Below, piece after piece: positions 39,654-49,198 of a stretch of 64,000 nucleotides of DNA (the first letter of the stretch is position 1; every line of letters begins with the position of its first letter). The notes under the pieces are model-generated. The model searched no databases. It was not told where the DNA came from and worked only from the letters and a program-made list of their open reading frames with translations. The stretch covers positions 62,001 to 126,000 of the forward strand of contig CAVXYK010000006.1 in NCBI GenBank assembly GCA_963765875.1, given 5' to 3'. The stretch comes from JAWKOK01 sp963765875 (GTDB lineage: Bacteria > Chloroflexota > Anaerolineae > Caldilineales > Caldilineaceae). A program made the translations under genes and the position numbers.

Positions 39654-41564
39654 ATGTTAAAACGCACACTCATCGTGATAACAATCGCGCTTGCCAGTTG
39701 GGCGATTTTCCAGTCGGCAACCCAGGGGTTGATTCGGCAGGAGATTGCAGGCCCGCTGGACACTTTGTTACCCGCAGCCCACTCGTCGAGCCTCACCGGG
39801 CAAGTTTACGCCCAGGAAGACGAGTCGACAGGCATCCAGTCTAGATTCTCCACAGGCACATTTACACGAACGCTCTCAATCAAACTCGGCCAGCGCCTCA
39901 CGAACACGACGCCCATCAGCATTACAAGCGTTGTGACGCAGTCAGACAGTATCATCGCGGATGATCCCGACAGCGAAACGGCGATCGAGGCAGACGACCT
40001 TGAGCCGGAACCCGCCGATCCGGGAAGCGGAGTCGCCGAAGAGCCCGCTGAGCCAACGGAAACAGCGGACGAATCCCCAACAACTGATGACACAGCTGCT
40101 CCGCCCCCAGCCGATTCAGCATCTGACGAAGTACTCCCGCCGGGGCAGGCCGATCTGAGCGAAGAGAACCCGGTGCTGGGCATCGTCGACGGAACGATTC
40201 TGGCCAATCGAAGCGAAATGAGCGTTAAGTTCTTTGTCGAAGGCGAGATCTACGAGATCGCAAGCCTTCGCTCAATGGGGCTTGATCTACCTCGCGCCAG
40301 CACCGTTCTCAATCTCTACAACTGCGACGCGGCGATCCCTGAAACAGAAGAAGAGTGCTACTGGGATCCCTACATGGTCGATCGAGATGGATTCTACGAT
40401 ATTGTTGCAGGCGACGACACGGGCGGCGCTGACAAAGTTACGTTGAAAGAAGCCGGCGGCCCAACAGGATCCGCTATCTGGATCCAGAATCGATCCCCCC
40501 AAGCGGAGCTTGTCGTCTATCGGAACAATCGTTTTGACCTGCTGCCTGGCGCACTTCGCGAATTCGCCGTAGGTGATGATGCCCTGCCGACGTTCTTCGT
40601 TCGTTCATGCCTTGAGGTCGAGGGCAAAATGGCATGCGAATGGGTTCCAACCGTGGCCATGGTAGGGGCGCGCTACGCGCTCGTAGAGGTAGAGACTGTG
40701 GGCGGCCTGCCCAACAGCCGTGTTTCGCTGCTAGACCTGCTGCCCTTGGATGAGAATGGCGAAGTGATCATCGCCGTCCCCGAAGTCATCGATGAAGAGC
40801 TTGCCGAGGCTGAAATCTCAGATGAGGCCGACCCGCAACCGGTCCAGGCCTCCGAATCAGCGAGTACGCCGCTCGGCCAGGCACTCTGCACAGTGCTTGT
40901 TCCGGCGCTCAACGTACGCAGCGGCCCGGGCCTGCAATATGAGATCGTTGCCAAAGTCCAGGGCACAGAGAGCGAGATCGGCACAGTCCTGATCGTCGGG
41001 CGCGACATCACGCTCGAATGGCTCGCGGTGGATGAAGTCGTGGCCCCCGGCGGGTGGATCACGGGCAGCGCCAATTTTGTTGCCTGTGACGGAGCGATCT
41101 CCGATCTGCCTGTGGCCGAGATCACTGACGGTAGGCTGGCCCCCGTCGCCGCCGTTGAAGCCGAGGCTCCAGTGGCGGATGGCGAGGACGGGCAGGTCGA
41201 TGAAGCAAGTGGTGTTGAAGGGGTCGATGGCGAAGCGGTTGCAGGTGAGGAAGCCCAGGCCGAAGTCGTGGTGCCAAAAGGTCAGGCACTGCTAAACATC
41301 AACAACGGATTCGACCAGGAGTTGCGCTTTACCCTCGACCAAAAGTATCGGGTTGAAGAAGGCCCCAGTGAATATGACCTAAAGCCCGGCGATTCGATCC
41401 AGATTTTCGTCTTTCCCGGCCTGGTCGGCTTCAGCGCCAGCACGCCGTGGCGAGGTCTCTCTGATAACAACGATTTCTTTATCGAAGAGGAACAGTCACG
41501 CGAACTCTGGCTCTTTTTCATGCCGGATCCGGACGGTTCCGGACGGTGGATACTACAATACTAG
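39654..41564 (+). CDS. Secreted protein with bacterial SH3 domain
   Basis: 636 residues from ATG 39654 (MLKRTLIVITIALASWAIFQ signal); the earlier in-frame ATG 39555 gives no better signal. Domains: an acidic Pro/Glu/Ala linker (about 95-170), an unrecognised domain with paired Cys (YNCDAAIPETEEECYWDPYM, VRSCLEVEGKMACEW), an SH3b domain (ALNVRSGPGLQYEIVAKVQG), a second acidic linker, and a C-terminal module ending SGRWILQY. SH3b suggests cell-wall or surface binding. The dipeptidase gene starts 3 bases after its stop, so they are probably co-transcribed. Confidence 0.75.
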   Translation: MLKRTLIVITIALASWAIFQSATQGLIRQEIAGPLDTLLPAAHSSSLTGQVYAQEDESTGIQSRFSTGTFTRTLSIKLGQRLTNTTPISITSVVTQSDSIIADDPDSETAIEADDLEPEPADPGSGVAEEPAEPTETADESPTTDDTAAPPPADSASDEVLPPGQADLSEENPVLGIVDGTILANRSEMSVKFFVEGEIYEIASLRSMGLDLPRASTVLNLYNCDAAIPETEEECYWDPYMVDRDGFYDIVAGDDTGGADKVTLKEAGGPTGSAIWIQNRSPQAELVVYRNNRFDLLPGALREFAVGDDALPTFFVRSCLEVEGKMACEWVPTVAMVGARYALVEVETVGGLPNSRVSLLDLLPLDENGEVIIAVPEVIDEELAEAEISDEADPQPVQASESASTPLGQALCTVLVPALNVRSGPGLQYEIVAKVQGTESEIGTVLIVGRDITLEWLAVDEVVAPGGWITGSANFVACDGAISDLPVAEITDGRLAPVAAVEAEAPVADGEDGQVDEASGVEGVDGEAVAGEEAQAEVVVPKGQALLNINNGFDQELRFTLDQKYRVEEGPSEYDLKPGDSIQIFVFPGLVGFSASTPWRGLSDNNDFFIEEEQSRELWLFFMPDPDGSGRWILQY

Positions 41565-41566
41565 CC

Positions 41567-42628
41567 ATGAATCAGACACGCTACCCACTCATCATCGATG
41601 GCCACAATGACACTGTCCTGTCGCTGCTGACGCTCGATCCGGACAAGCGGCGTACTTTCTTTGAGAAGAGCGAAAGTGGCCACCTCGACTTGCCGCGTGC
41701 CAAACAAGGTGGGCTGGGCGGCGGCTTCTTTGCCGTCTTCATTCGCCCCCCGGATCATCGGCCAAGCAATGCAATCAGGTCGACGAACGTGCCGGGTGCG
41801 ACGCTGCCTCCTGCTCTGGAGCCGGCCTATGCAGCACGGTTCGCCATGAAGGGCCTGGCCAAGCTACTCACGGTCGAAGCCCAGTCGGACGGCCAGGTGC
41901 GCATCGTGCGAACAAGCGACGATCTGGCCACTTGTTTGGACGAACAGGTGCTGGCCATGATTCTGCATTTCGAAGGCGCCGAGGCGATCGACACGGACTT
42001 GGATGCGCTGGATGTCTTCTACGCTGCCGGACTCCGTTCGCTTGGCATCACGTGGAGCCGACCGACTGCATTCGGTACGGGCGTCCCCTTTGCATTTCCC
42101 GCTGGCCCCGACATTGGGCCGGGCTTAACGGATGCAGGCAGAGCGTTGGTCAAGGCATGCAACCGCCTGGGCATCATGCTCGACCTCTCTCATCTCAATG
42201 AAAAGGGATTCTGGGACGTCGAAACAATCAGCGACGCCCCACTGGTGGCGACCCATTCGGGTGCGCACTCGCTCTGTGTGTCGCCACGCAACCTCACCGA
42301 CAGTCAACTGGATGCGGTACAAGCAACCGGTGGCGTGGTCGGCGTCAACTTCCATATTGGCTTCCTGCGCGCCGATGGCCGAACCGATGCAGAAACGTCG
42401 CTGACAGAAATCGCTCGTCATGTCGACTACATGGTGGACCGAATGGGCATCGACCATGTTGCATTCGGCTCGGATTTTGACGGCGCGCTGATGCCCCAGG
42501 ATCTCAAAGATGCTGCAGGTCTGCCCAGGCTGATGGCGGAATTGGAGAAACGTGGCTATGACAACAGCGCCCTGACCAAGATTGCCCACGGCAACTGGCA
42601 ACGGGTTCTGGAGTTGACCTGGCGATAG
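41567..42628 (+). CDS. Membrane dipeptidase-like M19 metallopeptidase
   Basis: 353 residues of the renal-dipeptidase amidohydrolase fold. Metal ligands: His-x-Asp in IDGHNDTVL, Glu in LHFEGAEAID, His in VATHSGAHSLC, and Asp in FGSDFDGA. There is no signal peptide, so it is probably cytoplasmic. ATG 41567 is preferred to 41546, which overlaps the upstream stop. It hydrolyses dipeptides, possibly D,L types. Confidence 0.88.
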   Translation: MNQTRYPLIIDGHNDTVLSLLTLDPDKRRTFFEKSESGHLDLPRAKQGGLGGGFFAVFIRPPDHRPSNAIRSTNVPGATLPPALEPAYAARFAMKGLAKLLTVEAQSDGQVRIVRTSDDLATCLDEQVLAMILHFEGAEAIDTDLDALDVFYAAGLRSLGITWSRPTAFGTGVPFAFPAGPDIGPGLTDAGRALVKACNRLGIMLDLSHLNEKGFWDVETISDAPLVATHSGAHSLCVSPRNLTDSQLDAVQATGGVVGVNFHIGFLRADGRTDAETSLTEIARHVDYMVDRMGIDHVAFGSDFDGALMPQDLKDAAGLPRLMAELEKRGYDNSALTKIAHGNWQRVLELTWR

Positions 42629-42647
42629 AATAAGTCACAGATAACGA

Positions 42648-42688
42648 AAAAGGCGGGGCCGAGTCTTCGAGACTCGGCCCCGCCTTTT
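42648..42688. terminator. Bidirectional terminator, 19-bp perfect arms
   Basis: AAAAGGCGGGGCCGAGTCT pairs exactly with AGACTCGGCCCCGCCTTTT around TCG. A and T runs on the two sides let it serve both convergent transcripts. Confidence 0.85.
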
Positions 42689-42739
42689 GATTATTTGCAG
42701 TGTAGCCCGTTAGCTACCCGCTGAGACAATTACTGCGAT

Positions 42740-43513
42740 CTATCTGCTCTTGTAACGAACGTAGAGTTCACGTGTGGTCTCGTCGGCGGTCAACGTGAAG
42801 GAGGCCGGAGGCCCGATCGCCGAGCCGGACGCATCCACCAACTCGACAGTCCAGTCACCGGCCTGGGATTCCACGAATATGGCGTCCAGATTGGAGAATC
42901 GGGTATAGGGGCCAGGTTCGTCACGTGTCTGATCCGGCAATCCGGCAGTTGTCACAGCCTCCACCGGCAAGACCGCGCCGTTGTGGATCACTCTGATGCT
43001 GTGGCCTCCCGAGCCAAACTCTGACGGCGAGTACGCATAGACAAAGATTCGCACCACGTTTTCCGCCAATCCCTCAGTCGGCAGTTTCTCGGCCGATTCC
43101 AAGTCAAAAAGAAACGATGGCGTAGGCGTGGGCGTTGGCACCGGCGTCTCGGTTGGCGTAGCCGTGGGCTCAGGCGTAGGCGTATCGGTCGGCACTGGCG
43201 TTTCCGTCGGCGTGGGTGTCGGCGGTATCGGAGACGGCGTATCTGTGGGAATCGGTGTCGACAGAATGATCTCGGCCTGCAGGATGCCAGGCTGCGCCTC
43301 AGCGGCAGGCTGATTGGGCTGAACCAACTGCGCGCCAATGGGCGTCGGCGTCCATGTCGGCACCGGTGTTCTCGTGGCGGAATTGCCGCCGCAACCGGCC
43401 AGCAGGAGCACTGCGGCCAGTGATACCACAGCAAGATGCGTCCTCAGGCCGAGAAGGCAGATAGGGTGAGTAGCGGCGTTAGTCTTCGATTGTCCCTGAC
43501 TCTTCTCAAGCAT
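42740..43513 (-). CDS. Lipoprotein with Pro/Thr-rich stalk
   Basis: 257 residues. A signal peptide ends with lipobox LLLAGC. Residues about 50-135 are a TPTPTETPVPTDTPTPEPT-type stalk, usual in Chloroflexota surface proteins. The C-terminal 115 residues form a compact beta-rich domain (NVVRIFVYAYSPSEFG, GDWTVELVDASGSAIG) that I do not recognise. No enzyme motif. The 266 bases between it and glmS show nothing notable. Confidence 0.8.
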   Translation of the reverse strand: MLEKSQGQSKTNAATHPICLLGLRTHLAVVSLAAVLLLAGCGGNSATRTPVPTWTPTPIGAQLVQPNQPAAEAQPGILQAEIILSTPIPTDTPSPIPPTPTPTETPVPTDTPTPEPTATPTETPVPTPTPTPSFLFDLESAEKLPTEGLAENVVRIFVYAYSPSEFGSGGHSIRVIHNGAVLPVEAVTTAGLPDQTRDEPGPYTRFSNLDAIFVESQAGDWTVELVDASGSAIGPPASFTLTADETTRELYVRYKSR

Positions 43514-43779
43514 AAAGTACTCTCGTCCGCACGTGTAAGACTTGTACTACCTTCTGTGGAAACGACAATCGCAACGCTCGGCTCCCATCCAACCAATCGT
43601 ATCCCAAGAGAAACTTTCGAGCAAGACCGAGAGCCATCTTTGAAAGGGAAACCGACCCTCAATATTGAATCGAATAGCAACAGGCGGCAAGCCGCCCGAG
43701 TAGCGACCGAAACAGAGTGTTCTCGATGCTTCCCAAACGGTCAGGAGGTCATCAAGCAATCTATCTCAGTCGCCATCTG

Positions 43780-45630
43780 TTACTCAACGGTAACGGATTT
43801 CGCCAAGTTCCGCGGTTGATCCACATCTGCACCACGCCGAACAGCCATCTCATAGGCGAATATCTGCAGTGGAATAACTGCGATGATCGGGGCAAGCAAC
43901 TCATCAACTTCGGGAATCGGCATCACGTAGTCCGCCTTCTGAGCGATCGCCAAATCATTCTCGTTGGCGACTGCCAGAACAATGCCGCCACGCGCCTTCA
44001 CCTGCTCGACCTGGCTGATCATCTTGTCATAGACCTGATCCCTCGGCGCCACTACCACCGTCGGCATCTGCTCATCGATCAGGGCGATGGGGCCATGCTT
44101 CATCTCCCCTGCGGCATAGCCTTCAGCGTGGATGTAGCTGATCTCCTTCAGCTTTAGCGCTCCCTCACGTGCGATCGGGTAGTTGAGTCCGCGGCCCAGG
44201 TAGAGGAAATTCTGATAGCCATGAAAGCGTTCAGCCAGTTCGTGGTAGCGTGATCCCTTCCATGCATCCTCTAGAACCTGCCCCACCAGACCGGGTAGTG
44301 TCGACAGAGAGTGGATCAGGCGGCTGCGCTCCGTTTCGTCGAGTACGCCCCGCTCCTGCCCCAGATAGAGCGCCAGCAATAGCAAATCGGTGACAGATGC
44401 GGTAAATGCCTTGGTGCTGGCTACGCCGATCTCCGGCCCGGCCTGCATGTAGATGTGACCGTCACAGACCCGCACAGCCTGACTGCCCATGGCATTGACA
44501 ATCGCCGCAGTGATTGCACCGCCCGACTTTGCCTCATCCAACGCAGCCAGCGTGTCCACCGTCTCGCCACTCTGCGTGATCGCCACGACCAGGTGATTCT
44601 CGCCGATCAGCGGCGCTCGATATCGAAATTCACTGGCATAGTCTATCTCGGTTGGAATCCGGGCAAGCCGCTCCAGGTAATACTTGCCGATCAAGGCCGA
44701 GTAGTAGCTCGTTCCGCAGGCGATGATGGTGATTCTCTTCAAGTTCTTGGCCTGGTTCTCGTCGATATTCAACGCATCGAGTTCGACGCGGTTGTGCTGG
44801 AAATCTAACCGGCTGCGCAGAGTGTCGGTCAGACTGCGGCCCTGTTCGAAAATCTCCTTCTGCATGAAGTGTCGATACTCGCCCTTTTCAGCCGCCATCG
44901 GATTCCAATCGATCAGGATGGGCTTCTTGTCGATCCGCTTGCCGTCAAAATCAAAGTACTCGGCTCCATGTCGACTGAGAACAGCCATCTCCCGGCTATC
45001 CAGAAAAGTCATCTGTCGGGTGTGGCGAAGGATAGCCGGAATGTCGCTGGCAATGAACATCTCGTCATCGCCCGTGCCGATGACTACGCCGCCGGCGTTG
45101 CCCAGCCGTGCTGCAACAAGCAGGTCCGGCTGGCTCTTGGACATGACAACGAAGGCGCTAGGTCCTTGCAGATCCGCGACGGCGCGACGCACCGAAGACG
45201 CCAAGTCGCCGTCGCCATAGTATCGATGGATCAGGTGAACGATGACCTCGGTATCAGTGTCACTGAGGAACTCGTAGCCTTCGCTCTGGAGAACCTGACG
45301 AAGCTGCAGGAAGTTTTCGACGATGCCATTCTGAACCACGACAAGCTCACCATCCGTGCTGCTGTGCGGGTGAGCATTGCGCTGGTTGGGCGGCCCGTGC
45401 GTCGCCCAACGAGTGTGGCCGACACCGACCCGGCCGATCAGCGGCTCTGTATTCAGCCGATCCGCCAGGTTGGCCAGTTTCCCCGCTTCGCGACGCACCT
45501 GAATCGCCCCATTATCATCGATAACGGCCAGGCCCGCCGAGTCATAGCCACGGTATTCCAACTGCCGCAAGCCATTGAGCACGACCGATTCTGCCGATTG
45601 TTGGCCGATGTATCCTACAATTCCGCACAT
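43780..45630 (-). CDS. glmS: Glutamine-fructose-6-phosphate aminotransferase
   Basis: Makes glucosamine-6-phosphate for the cell wall. 616 residues: Cys2 nucleophile (MCGIVGYIG), GHTRWATHGPPNQRNAHPHS in the glutaminase domain, then two SIS domains (IIACGTSYYSALIGKYYLER, AITQSGETVDTLAALDEAK) and the conserved end DQPRNLAKSVTVE. Complete. Confidence 0.95.
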   Translation of the reverse strand: MCGIVGYIGQQSAESVVLNGLRQLEYRGYDSAGLAVIDDNGAIQVRREAGKLANLADRLNTEPLIGRVGVGHTRWATHGPPNQRNAHPHSSTDGELVVVQNGIVENFLQLRQVLQSEGYEFLSDTDTEVIVHLIHRYYGDGDLASSVRRAVADLQGPSAFVVMSKSQPDLLVAARLGNAGGVVIGTGDDEMFIASDIPAILRHTRQMTFLDSREMAVLSRHGAEYFDFDGKRIDKKPILIDWNPMAAEKGEYRHFMQKEIFEQGRSLTDTLRSRLDFQHNRVELDALNIDENQAKNLKRITIIACGTSYYSALIGKYYLERLARIPTEIDYASEFRYRAPLIGENHLVVAITQSGETVDTLAALDEAKSGGAITAAIVNAMGSQAVRVCDGHIYMQAGPEIGVASTKAFTASVTDLLLLALYLGQERGVLDETERSRLIHSLSTLPGLVGQVLEDAWKGSRYHELAERFHGYQNFLYLGRGLNYPIAREGALKLKEISYIHAEGYAAGEMKHGPIALIDEQMPTVVVAPRDQVYDKMISQVEQVKARGGIVLAVANENDLAIAQKADYVMPIPEVDELLAPIIAVIPLQIFAYEMAVRRGADVDQPRNLAKSVTVE

Positions 45631-45718
45631 GGTTGGTTCGCTCCCGTTTTGGTCCGCACCTGAGTTGGTCGGCAGCTGTCAAGGTTGAGCAACAGCTTGA
45701 GCTACGTCGAATATCCGA

Positions 45719-46765
45719 CTACCGCATGACGATCTCAAACGCATCGAGGGCCCGCTCGATATCGGATGCAGTTACGTCGTTGTGGGTCACGGCACGCATG
45801 ATCTTGCTTCCCGTGCCGCCGAGCAGAACGCCATTATCCTTGAGGCCAGCCGACACGTCCAGACCGCTCATGTCCTCCCGCGTCACCTTAAAGTAGACCA
45901 GGTTGGTCTGAATCGAATCCGGATTGACTAAAATGCCATCAATCGAGGCCAGGCCATGGGCCAGCAGCTTGGCATTGGCATGATCCTCGGCCAGGCGATC
46001 GACCATCTCCATCAGCGAGATCAGACCGGCCGCAGCGATGACGCCGGCCTGGCGCATGCCGCCGCCGACCTGCTTGCGCATGCGTCGCGCCCGCAGAATG
46101 AAGTCATCACTTCCGGCCACGACTGAACCGACCGGCGCGGCCAATCCCTTGCTCAGACAGGCGCTGACGCTGTCCGCATGTTTCAGCAGTCGTGCGGGTG
46201 AAACACCAAGCGCCACTGCCGCGTTCCAGATCCGAGCGCCATCGACATGCAACTTCAAGCCGTGGCTGTGGGCCAGTTTCCCGGCCTCGTCCATATAATC
46301 GACAGGCAAAACGGCGCCGCCACACAGATTCTGGGTGTTCTCCAGGGCCAGCAAACGGGTAACCGGTTGATGGGGATCATCGCCACGGATTGATGCGACA
46401 ACCTGTTCGAGATCCAGCGTGCCATCTGTGCGGTTGGGAATGGTCCGCGGTTGAATGCCGCCTAGGGCAGCCGCTCCACCGGCCTCGTACATGAAGATGT
46501 GAGCCTTGTCGCCCAGGATCATCTCATCGCCGCGACCGCAGTGACTAAGCACGGAGATCAGGTTGCCCATGGTGCCGGAGGGCACAAAGACGGCAGCCTC
46601 TTTGCCGAGCATGTCGGCAGCCAGCGCTTCAAGGGCCAGAATGGTGGGATCTTCGCCGTAGACATCGTCGCCCACTTCAGCCTTGGCCATGGCCCCGCGC
46701 ATGGCAGGCGTGGGTTTGGTGACTGTATCACTACGCAGATCGATGAGTGCTTGTGATTCAGGCAT
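45719..46765 (-). CDS. ltaE: Low-specificity L-threonine aldolase
   Basis: PLP enzyme cleaving threonine or allo-threonine to glycine and acetaldehyde. 348 residues: DLRSDTVTKPTPAMRGAM, GDDVYGEDPTIL, LKLHVDGARIWNAAVALG, and the PLP Lys in ACLSKGLAAPVGS. It lies between glmS and an aminotransferase, all leftward. Confidence 0.92.
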   Translation of the reverse strand: MPESQALIDLRSDTVTKPTPAMRGAMAKAEVGDDVYGEDPTILALEALAADMLGKEAAVFVPSGTMGNLISVLSHCGRGDEMILGDKAHIFMYEAGGAAALGGIQPRTIPNRTDGTLDLEQVVASIRGDDPHQPVTRLLALENTQNLCGGAVLPVDYMDEAGKLAHSHGLKLHVDGARIWNAAVALGVSPARLLKHADSVSACLSKGLAAPVGSVVAGSDDFILRARRMRKQVGGGMRQAGVIAAAGLISLMEMVDRLAEDHANAKLLAHGLASIDGILVNPDSIQTNLVYFKVTREDMSGLDVSAGLKDNGVLLGGTGSKIMRAVTHNDVTASDIERALDAFEIVMR

Positions 46766-46886
46766 GATTGATTCCTTTTGCTCGGTTGGGCGTTGGAAGA
46801 GTAGTCCGATATTGAAAGTGCTTTAATGCAACGCTATGCTCGGACGGATTACCTGTCCATCCTACAGTGAAATAGACAGCCACCGC

Positions 46887-47987
46887 TCAAACACCTGCCA
46901 GATATTCATCCATGGCGTTGAAGAGGCGCCCCATATCAGCATCTGTGACCTCGCCCATATGAGCGATGCGGAAGGCCTTGTCTTTGTAGACGCCGTAGCC
47001 ATTGGAAATCTGCATCTCATACTGAGCAAGGTACTCGTTGAGATCCGCGACACTGATATCCAGATTATTGGCCACTGTGGTCACTGTCGGCGAGCGATAG
47101 CCTTTCTCAGCCATCAGCTCAAATCCGTTATCGACGGCCCATTGTTGCGTGCGCTTGGCCAAACGGCGGTGTCGCTGATAGCGCCTTTCGATGCCAAGTT
47201 CATCGATCACGTCTAGCTGTGCGCTCAGGGCGCGCATCAGGGAAATGGCCGGTGTCGCCGGGGTGGTACTGCGCTCCAGGTACTTCTCCAGCACGAGGAA
47301 GTCAAAGTACCAGCCGCGCCCCTCCACGGTGGCAGCCCGCTCCAACACGCGGTCGCTGACGGCGCAGAATGAGATTCCGGGGGGTAACGCCATGGCCTTC
47401 TGTGACGAGGTCAAGCAGAGGTCGATGCCCCACTCATCTACCGGGATCGGGGTTCCGCTGAACGAAGAGACGGCATCGATGAAGACCAGCGTGTCAGGAC
47501 TCAGTTCATGCACCACAGCTGCGATCTGATCCACGGGGCTAACCACGCCGGTACTAGTCTCGTTGTGGACCACGGTGATGGCGTCGACCGGGCCTTCCGC
47601 CAATGCCTCCGCCAGCGCGTTGGCCACGATATCGGGCTTGACGGCCGTGTTCCATGCAACATCAATGCCCACGGCTCGCTTTGCGCAGCCAACCGAGACT
47701 TGATGCCAGCGTTGGCTGAACGCGCCGTTGACGAAGTTCAACACTTGACTCGTTCCGACGCCATTGCGGATTGCGGCCTCCTGGAGCCCCGACCCCGATG
47801 AGGCAACGATATAGACCCTGTTGCGGGTATAAAATAGTTTTTGGAGCTGCGTCTCGCACTTGGCGAAAAGAGCCTCCATCTCCTTGCTACGATGGCCGAT
47901 CATGGGTGCCGTCTGCGCTTCCAGCACGTGGGGCAACACATCTGTCGGTCCAGGAATAAAGAGTCTCTGGTCTGGTTTGTTTGACAT
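46887..47987 (-). CDS. Class V aminotransferase, alanine-glyoxylate/serine-pyruvate type
   Basis: 366 residues from ATG 47987 (AAGG site; an in-frame ATG 15 bases earlier is less likely). PLP-fold motifs: PGPTDVLPHVLEA, SGSGLQEAAIRN, VVHNETSTGVVSPVD, DAVSSFSGTPI and the PLP Lys in LTSSQKAMALPPG. Together with threonine aldolase it would link glycine, glyoxylate and serine (inference). Confidence 0.88.
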   Translation of the reverse strand: MSNKPDQRLFIPGPTDVLPHVLEAQTAPMIGHRSKEMEALFAKCETQLQKLFYTRNRVYIVASSGSGLQEAAIRNGVGTSQVLNFVNGAFSQRWHQVSVGCAKRAVGIDVAWNTAVKPDIVANALAEALAEGPVDAITVVHNETSTGVVSPVDQIAAVVHELSPDTLVFIDAVSSFSGTPIPVDEWGIDLCLTSSQKAMALPPGISFCAVSDRVLERAATVEGRGWYFDFLVLEKYLERSTTPATPAISLMRALSAQLDVIDELGIERRYQRHRRLAKRTQQWAVDNGFELMAEKGYRSPTVTTVANNLDISVADLNEYLAQYEMQISNGYGVYKDKAFRIAHMGEVTDADMGRLFNAMDEYLAGV

Positions 47988-48157
47988 GATTTTTGCCTTC
48001 ATCTCAATCAGCGAAAGGTAAACTTAGACAGGTCCATTTTGCCACCGAACGAAGCGAAGCCCAAAGGTGACGGGTTCGAATACGCTTGCGCTCGCTTCGG
48101 GAGTCGGCTAAAGTAGCGATGTACCGAACACCATCTGCATCAGGGACAGGATCTTCC

Positions 48158-49198
48158 ATGCTAGAGCGACCGGATCTTGACGACGCCGTCATCATTTCTA
48201 CGTTGCAAGACGCGTATGATATCGAAGCGACAGACGTACATTTTCTGCCCATCGGCTATGACGCCAATGCCTGGGTCTTCAGAATCGATTGTGGCGATGG
48301 AAGCCGTTATTTTCTCAAAGCACGCCAGGGTCTCATCTATGAGGCGAGTCTCGCCGTCCCAAGCTACTTGAAGGACCAGGGGATCAAACAGGTGGTAGCG
48401 CCGCTACGCACAAAATCAGGAAATCTCTGGGCAATCGTTGACCGCTTCACACTGATTCTCTACCAGTTTATCGATGGCGGAACTGGCGCAGAAGTCGGCA
48501 TGTCCGACGATCACTGGCGAGAGTTCGGCGCTACCCTCAAGCGGCTCCATTCAACGGCGTTGCCGGCGGATCTTCGCTCGCAAGTGCGCAACGAGAGATT
48601 CACTCCCGAGTGGGCCGAGATGATCAGCAAACTTCAAGCCAAGCTTGTTGCCGGCGACTTTGGCGGCCCGCACGAAGAAGCATTGGCCGCTTTCTGGCTG
48701 GCTCGCAGCGCGGAGATCGAGCGCATCGTCGAAACGACAGTCCAGCTTGGCCGCAATTTGCGTGCCCGGTCAATCGAGCGTGTGCTCTGTCACGCCGATG
48801 CGCACACGCACAATGTGCTGATCGACAAGCAGGGTCATTTCCACATTGTCGACTGGGATGGCGTCATCCTGGCGCCCAAGGAACGCGACCTGATGTTCAT
48901 GCTGTCCAGCGGCGAGGACGAGCATCCGGACAACCGGGAGGCACGCTGCTTCCGCCAGGGCTATGGGAATGTCGATGTTGACCCTACTGCCCTCGCCTAC
49001 TATCGCTATGAATGGGTCGTCCAGGAAATCGGCGATTTCGGTGAACGGGTCTTCCTCACCAAGGATACCGGCGATGTCACTCGACGAGAGTCTGTTACGG
49101 GCTTCATCGAATTGTTCGAGCCCGGTGATGTGGTCGAGGAGGCGTATGCTGCATATACTCTTTCAATCAGAAGCGGAGCACAACATGAAACATCGTGA
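48158..49198 (+). CDS. Aminoglycoside-phosphotransferase-fold kinase
   Basis: 346 residues from ATG 48158 (AGGA site). APH fold: nucleotide Lys in SRYFLKARQG, catalytic loop CHADAHTHNVLID and metal Asp in HIVDWDGVILAPKERDLMFM. Nearest in pattern to spectinomycin/hygromycin phosphotransferase-like proteins, but resistance cannot be inferred; many family members phosphorylate metabolites. It overlaps the next gene by 14 bases. Confidence 0.82.
   Translation: MLERPDLDDAVIISTLQDAYDIEATDVHFLPIGYDANAWVFRIDCGDGSRYFLKARQGLIYEASLAVPSYLKDQGIKQVVAPLRTKSGNLWAIVDRFTLILYQFIDGGTGAEVGMSDDHWREFGATLKRLHSTALPADLRSQVRNERFTPEWAEMISKLQAKLVAGDFGGPHEEALAAFWLARSAEIERIVETTVQLGRNLRARSIERVLCHADAHTHNVLIDKQGHFHIVDWDGVILAPKERDLMFMLSSGEDEHPDNREARCFRQGYGNVDVDPTALAYYRYEWVVQEIGDFGERVFLTKDTGDVTRRESVTGFIELFEPGDVVEEAYAAYTLSIRSGAQHETS

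Noticed and set aside
44869..45663. 264-residue plus-strand frame opposite glmS
   Set aside because: It lies wholly opposite a complete, well-conserved GlmS and shows no protein family features.
48158..49198. Antibiotic-resistance phosphotransferase
   Set aside because: Only the general APH fold motifs are seen; coupling to a UroD-fold enzyme gives no resistance context, so a metabolic kinase is just as likely.
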